Positions 7,367 through 12,076 of a stretch of 12,076 bases of DNA are shown here, piece after piece. Source of the DNA: an uncultured Pseudomonadaceae bacterium (GTDB lineage: Bacteria; Pseudomonadota; Gammaproteobacteria; Pseudomonadales; Pseudomonadaceae); assembly GCA_947630465.1 (NCBI GenBank), contig CANRHT010000045.1, forward strand, positions 1 to 12,076, read 5' to 3'. Below the pieces are notes generated by a model. That model was given only the letters and a program-made list of their open reading frames with translations, had not been told where the DNA came from and made no database searches. The position numbers and the translations under genes are program-made. Positions within the stretch are counted from its first letter, which is position 1; each line of letters opens with the position of its first letter.

Positions 7367-8060
7367 GGTGTTTATCCTTTTCAGACGTTTTAACAGTGGG
7401 TTCTGCCATAGCAGATGAAATATACACAGTGGCTAAAATGGCAAAAATATATGCCTGAATAAAGCCGGTTAATAAACCGAGCATATCCATCACCACTGGA
7501 AAGAAAAAGGGCGCGATACTGAGCAAAATAGCCGCAATCACGGCTCCGCTCATCACGTTGCCATACAAACGAATGGCCAGCGATACACCGCGGGAAAACT
7601 CACCAATAATATTAAACGGCAACATAATCAACGAGGGTTCAATAAACTTATGCAGGTACTGGCGCACACCGCCATTGGCAATGCCAAACATCGGAATTGC
7701 CACTAAGACTGATAAAGTCAAAGCCACAGTGGTTGATAGCGATGAAGTCGGTGCGGCAAAGCCTGGAATCACCGCCAACACGTTCGACAGGGCAATAAAC
7801 AGAAACAGTGTGCCGGCAAAGTACAACACATGCCGTGCGCCGCTGCGGGTCACTTCTTCGATTTGCCCTTGAATCGTGGTCACCACCAACTCTAAAGCAC
7901 TGCGCCAGCGCCCCGGTGCTGTGTCAGCACGCAAATTGCGCGTGACCAACATCGAAATAATCACCAGCAGTGCCATTACAATCCAAGTATTCACAATGGT
8001 CGCACTCACCGGCCAACTGCCGAGATGAAAAACTATTGTTTGATCGGGACTGAGCTGCAT
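7359..8060 (-). CDS. atpB: N-ATPase Fo subunit a (ion half-channels)
   Basis: The protein is a 233-aa multi-pass membrane protein and the stator partner of the c ring. The key motif SLAIRLYGNVMSG places the essential Arg at 164 (E. coli Arg210). Gln202 in FIQAYIFAILA corresponds to E. coli Gln252. LSNVLAVIPGF (about 91-101) and PSLIMLPFNIIGEFSRG (142-158) are also typical. It is shorter than E. coli a (271 aa), mostly at the N-terminus. The ATG directly follows the TAA of atpR, and the end overlaps atpE by 8 bases, so the genes should be translationally coupled. Confidence 0.94.
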   Translation of the reverse strand: MQLSPDQTIVFHLGSWPVSATIVNTWIVMALLVIISMLVTRNLRADTAPGRWRSALELVVTTIQGQIEEVTRSGARHVLYFAGTLFLFIALSNVLAVIPGFAAPTSSLSTTVALTLSVLVAIPMFGIANGGVRQYLHKFIEPSLIMLPFNIIGEFSRGVSLAIRLYGNVMSGAVIAAILLSIAPFFFPVVMDMLGLLTGFIQAYIFAILATVYISSAMAEPTVKTSEKDKHHD

Positions 8061-8375
8061 TTATACGCCCTCCTGTTGCGCCAATAATGCTTTACGGTTG
8101 AGCTGCGCACGCATCACAGCAACAATACGCACCAACAAAAAAGCTGCCATATAACCAGCCAACGGCCACAGTGATTGCAGCAATTTAGTTAAAGCCAAAC
8201 CCACGCCAAGCAACATGACGAGACGGCAAAAAAAACTCAACAACAACACCCGCCCTGGCTGCTCCGAGGCTAAAGCCACACGCATGCCCCAGTTGAGTCC
8301 CCAAAAAAACAGCAGCGCCATCGGTAGGCCAACTATAAATCCTAAACCCAGCGCACTGGCATCAATCTCAAACAC
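8061..8375 (-). CDS. atpR: N-ATPase accessory membrane protein AtpR
   Basis: The protein is 104 aa with three predicted membrane helices (about 9-31, 42-65, 68-88), matching the small AtpR family found only in N-ATPase operons between atpQ and atpB. Arg51 and Arg83 lie within helices 2 and 3. Buried arginines of this kind have been thought to contact c-ring carboxylates during assembly, which is not shown here. The start is GTG at 8375, preceded by AAGGGAGAA at a 5-base spacing. A 38-base gap from atpQ is one of the few real gaps inside the operon. The end abuts atpB with no spacer. The family assignment rests mainly on position, size and topology. Confidence 0.82.
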   Translation of the reverse strand: MFEIDASALGLGFIVGLPMALLFFWGLNWGMRVALASEQPGRVLLLSFFCRLVMLLGVGLALTKLLQSLWPLAGYMAAFLLVRIVAVMRAQLNRKALLAQQEGV

Positions 8376-8413
8376 GGCACTTCTCCCTTCATTTGCGGCG
8401 CACTAAAGCAGCT

Positions 8414-8694
8414 TTATTGATCCGCAGACTTATCAATCCAGTTCCACGCCACCATCGCGCCAATCACTACACCGCCGAGGATTAAAGCGATCGGCCATGA
8501 AAAACTTTGTGGCGCCACACGGTTTAACCAGAGTCCTAAAAAAGCCCCGCCGACTGTAGGAATCGCTACCGACCAGCCGATCACACCAAATACACCCAGC
8601 CCGGTTAATGGACTGTATTTCGGCTCATCACGCGTCTGTTGCATGCGCTGTGCCCGGCGATGAATGGCGGCGGAAGCATCGTCTTTATCTTTCT

Positions 8695-8698
<4 letters not shown>
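8414..8698 (-). CDS. atpQ: N-ATPase AtpI-like subunit AtpQ
   Basis: The protein is 94 aa. A charged N-terminus of about 30 residues precedes two predicted membrane helices (about 32-55 and 67-86) separated by NRVAPQSFSW. This is the AtpI/AtpZ-like 'ATPase gene 1' form placed third in N-ATPase operons. AtpI relatives help assemble the c ring and may carry Mg2+; the role here is inferred from that. The ATG overlaps the atpC stop by 4 bases (ATGA), indicating coupled translation. Confidence 0.83.
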
Positions 8699-10541
<1,843 letters not shown>

Positions 10542-10575
10542 TTACTCTAACCTCTCATCCATGCCGCACACTGTG

Positions 10576-10593
10576 TAAGCCAGCAACGGCTTA
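10576..10593. other. Hairpin between RNA ligase gene and atpD
   Basis: TAAGCC-agcaac-GGCTTA is a perfect 6-bp stem with a 6-base loop in the 55-base gap upstream of atpD. The partial palindrome CACACTGTG lies next to it at 10567-10575. No T-run follows on either strand, so it is not a classic intrinsic terminator. It might be an operator, a processing site or a weak attenuator. Confidence 0.4.
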
Positions 10594-10596
10594 GGC

Positions 10597-11298
10597 TTAT
10601 GCAAAATCCTCTGCGGTTTGTACGCGTACATCGTTCCACTCAATGGCACGGCTGCGCCAATGCTCTTCAATGGACTGGGCAAAATCAGCACGCACTAACT
10701 TGGCGCGTGCCTCACACCACAGCTCAGAATCATGACGCATGACCACACCCTCAGGTGTCCCTTCACGGTATTGGCTGCTGGCACTGCTGAGTAACGTTTT
10801 GAGTTCGTCTAGCGTGGTGTGACCTTGATACAAAGTGGGTACGACAGCTAAACCCAACTGGGCTGCCAGCGCATTGCGACGCTCACAACTCCAAAACTTT
10901 TGTTCAGTGCGGTCATACACATCAAACACCACAAACCAATCGGGCAAATTATCGTAATCCAAGGAGTGACGCGCGGCGCACCACTCACCAAAAATGATCC
11001 AATCGCTTTTTAAGCTATCACATAAAGCATAACGATGCTGAGCCAACCAAGAATTGAGGCGTGAGAACTGCCCAGCAAAAGGCTCTAACAGGTACTGACC
11101 GCGATTTTGCGCACGCAGTTCGCCATTTTCGCGCATCGAAATGCCTAAGTTGGCGCCATCAAGCTTTTCCTCAATACGCAGCGGTTCAGCTAAAATAGCT
11201 GCCACTTCAGCGTCATTGAGCACCTTATCGTCACGCGGCATACCCTCACCGAGCCAATCAATATGCGGTGTATGAGGGAATCGAAAGAAATCAGACAT
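10597..11298 (-). CDS. Rnl2-like RNA ligase family protein
   Basis: The protein is 233 aa. It carries the ordered nucleotidyltransferase motifs: I, EEKLDGAN with the AMP-accepting Lys45 and Asp47-Gly48; III, IIFGEW with Glu105 (102-106); IIIa, WFVVFDVYD (121-129); IV, PEGVVMR (182-188); and V, AKLVRADF (199-206). This is the catalytic domain of RNA ligases (T4 Rnl2 type), which seal 3'-OH/5'-phosphate RNA ends via an adenylated enzyme. It lacks the C-terminal domain of full-length Rnl2 (about 330 aa) and any DNA-ligase OB domain, so it is a minimal ligase. Its ATG directly follows the TAA of the PIN gene, with GGAGAG just upstream, so the two are coupled. The context suggests RNA repair paired with RNA cleavage. 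The substrate is unknown. Confidence 0.85.
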   Translation of the reverse strand: MSDFFRFPHTPHIDWLGEGMPRDDKVLNDAEVAAILAEPLRIEEKLDGANLGISMRENGELRAQNRGQYLLEPFAGQFSRLNSWLAQHRYALCDSLKSDWIIFGEWCAARHSLDYDNLPDWFVVFDVYDRTEQKFWSCERRNALAAQLGLAVVPTLYQGHTTLDELKTLLSSASSQYREGTPEGVVMRHDSELWCEARAKLVRADFAQSIEEHWRSRAIEWNDVRVQTAEDFA

Positions 11299-11853
11299 TT
11301 ATTTACTCTCCGGCATGGCAGGCGCTGGAACATGGCGCTGCCTTGGAAACTTGTTTTTATAGAAACGCTGCGCATCGGCAGCACATAAAAATTTAATCTG
11401 GATACCGTGCTCCGCTAAAGCGGGCCACCAATCAATCCACTTGCAATCTGCGGCTTGCCAAATCGTTGGCTTATCCGCATGCGCATAGGCATGCGCCACA
11501 GCAGGAAAAATACGGTCAGGCGGATCAAAACGTGCTTGCAGTGCTTGATCTGGAAACTCAGCGTAACAATCAATATCGGTGAGCGTCACATTGACCATTT
11601 CCACCCGCGCAGGATTACCCATATTGCGTAGCAGCCATTTCAAGAATACATCACCTACACCGCGCGGTGGTTTGATGCGGGTTTTGTGCTGGTACTCGCC
11701 TAAAATAATAAAGGCATCATCAATCACCACCACGCCAGTCTCTTGAACCCCTTGCAAACGCTCAATGCAGTGAGCCACACACTCAGTCGACATTTCAGGG
11801 TGCTGTTGATTGGCCACTAACAAAACATTGGTATCAATCACCACTTTAAGCAT
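11299..11853 (-). CDS. PIN-domain putative ribonuclease
   Basis: The protein is 184 aa from ATG 11853; a GTG at 11859 would add two residues but leaves only 2 bases after the AGGG site, versus 8 for the ATG. The N-terminal strand VVIDTNVLL carries Asp7. Glu53 (LGEY), Asp110/Asp113 (FDPPDRIF) and Asp136 (AADCKW) fit the acidic metal site of PIN nucleases. The family cleaves single-stranded RNA (VapC toxins, rRNA maturation), and some members act in defence systems. No VapB-like antitoxin is adjacent. It lies 10 bases after the ATPase gene and abuts the RNA ligase gene with no spacer, so the three form one operon. It is longer than a typical VapC (about 130 aa), with a basic tail (FYKNKFPRQRH). 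Confidence 0.8.
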   Translation of the reverse strand: MLKVVIDTNVLLVANQQHPEMSTECVAHCIERLQGVQETGVVVIDDAFIILGEYQHKTRIKPPRGVGDVFLKWLLRNMGNPARVEMVNVTLTDIDCYAEFPDQALQARFDPPDRIFPAVAHAYAHADKPTIWQAADCKWIDWWPALAEHGIQIKFLCAADAQRFYKNKFPRQRHVPAPAMPESK

Positions 11854-11863
11854 AGCCACAGCC

Positions 11864-12076
11864 CTAATTATTCTGCTGACGTTTGCGTTGCACGGCTGCC
11901 ATCGCGCGTGCGGCGATATCGGTCATTTCATCACCAAATAAATTCTCTGGCCAATTAGCAATTTCACCGTAAGTATCCACATTGAGTGCTTCAATCTGTG
12001 TTTGCGTGCCATTACGACTGCAAAAGTACAGCGCGACATCGGTGTGACTGATCACACCTTCAGCAATACGTCTTTG
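11864..12076 (-). CDS. C-terminus of probable AAA ATPase (DUF3696-like), partial
   Basis: The frame is open to the window edge (starting QRRIAEGVISHTD) and ends at TAG 11864-11866, giving 70 visible residues. DVALYFCSRNG and YGEIANWPENLFGDEM resemble the end of DUF3696, which follows an ABC/AAA-type ATPase domain in OLD/RecF-like prokaryotic ATPases. No ATPase motif is in the window, so the assignment rests on this tail alone. The stop codon overlaps the ribosome site of the PIN gene. Such ATPases commonly act as sensors or regulators beside nucleases. A GTG at 12055 is internal, not a start, because the frame continues upstream. Confidence 0.6.
   Translation of the reverse strand, partial: QRRIAEGVISHTDVALYFCSRNGTQTQIEALNVDTYGEIANWPENLFGDEMTDIAARAMAAVQRKRQQNN

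Overview
This window looks like a chromosomal accessory segment from a gammaproteobacterium, most likely a moderate-GC relative of Pseudomonas. That placement is inferred from the XthA tail, the protein styles and the codon use, and it is moderate confidence only. The left part reads on the + strand and everything from about 3.87 kb rightward reads on the - strand, so the two blocks converge on a repeat-containing gap near 3.5-3.87 kb.

Layout. The window opens with the last 28 codons of exodeoxyribonuclease III (xthA). A 515-base gap follows, with two copies of a structured repeat about 104 bp long, spaced 203 bp apart. Next is an Atm1/ABCB7-type ABC exporter (605-2392). Then comes an AT-richer Rpn-family PD-(D/E)XK nuclease/transposase-like gene (2556-3491), bracketed by short imperfect direct repeats. 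The 377-base convergent gap carries a third copy of the structured repeat.

The centre (10541 down to 3869, - strand) is a complete N-type F1Fo ATPase operon in the diagnostic order atpD-C-Q-R-B-E-F-A-G. It has no separate delta (atpH) gene, but it has the two small membrane proteins AtpQ and AtpR that define this class. Genes overlap or abut throughout, so the nine subunits should be made from one translationally coupled message. The c subunit keeps the Glu-Ser-Thr...Tyr cation site in helix 2 and has Glu in place of the helix-1 Gln of classical Na+ c subunits. The b subunit is long and ends in a segment resembling the delta C-terminal domain. N-ATPases are known as second copies beside the housekeeping H+-ATP synthase and are thought to act as ATP-driven Na+ or H+ pumps.

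Upstream of atpD on the same strand (12076 down to 10597) lies a compact three-gene cassette: the C-terminus of a probable DUF3696-type AAA ATPase (cut by the window edge), a PIN-domain putative RNase, and a small Rnl2-like RNA ligase. The spacing is 10 nt and 0 nt. A nuclease and an RNA ligase in one operon under an AAA ATPase suggests an RNA cleavage/repair or defence module. It is the most promising candidate here for something undescribed, but its function is inferred only from domains and context.
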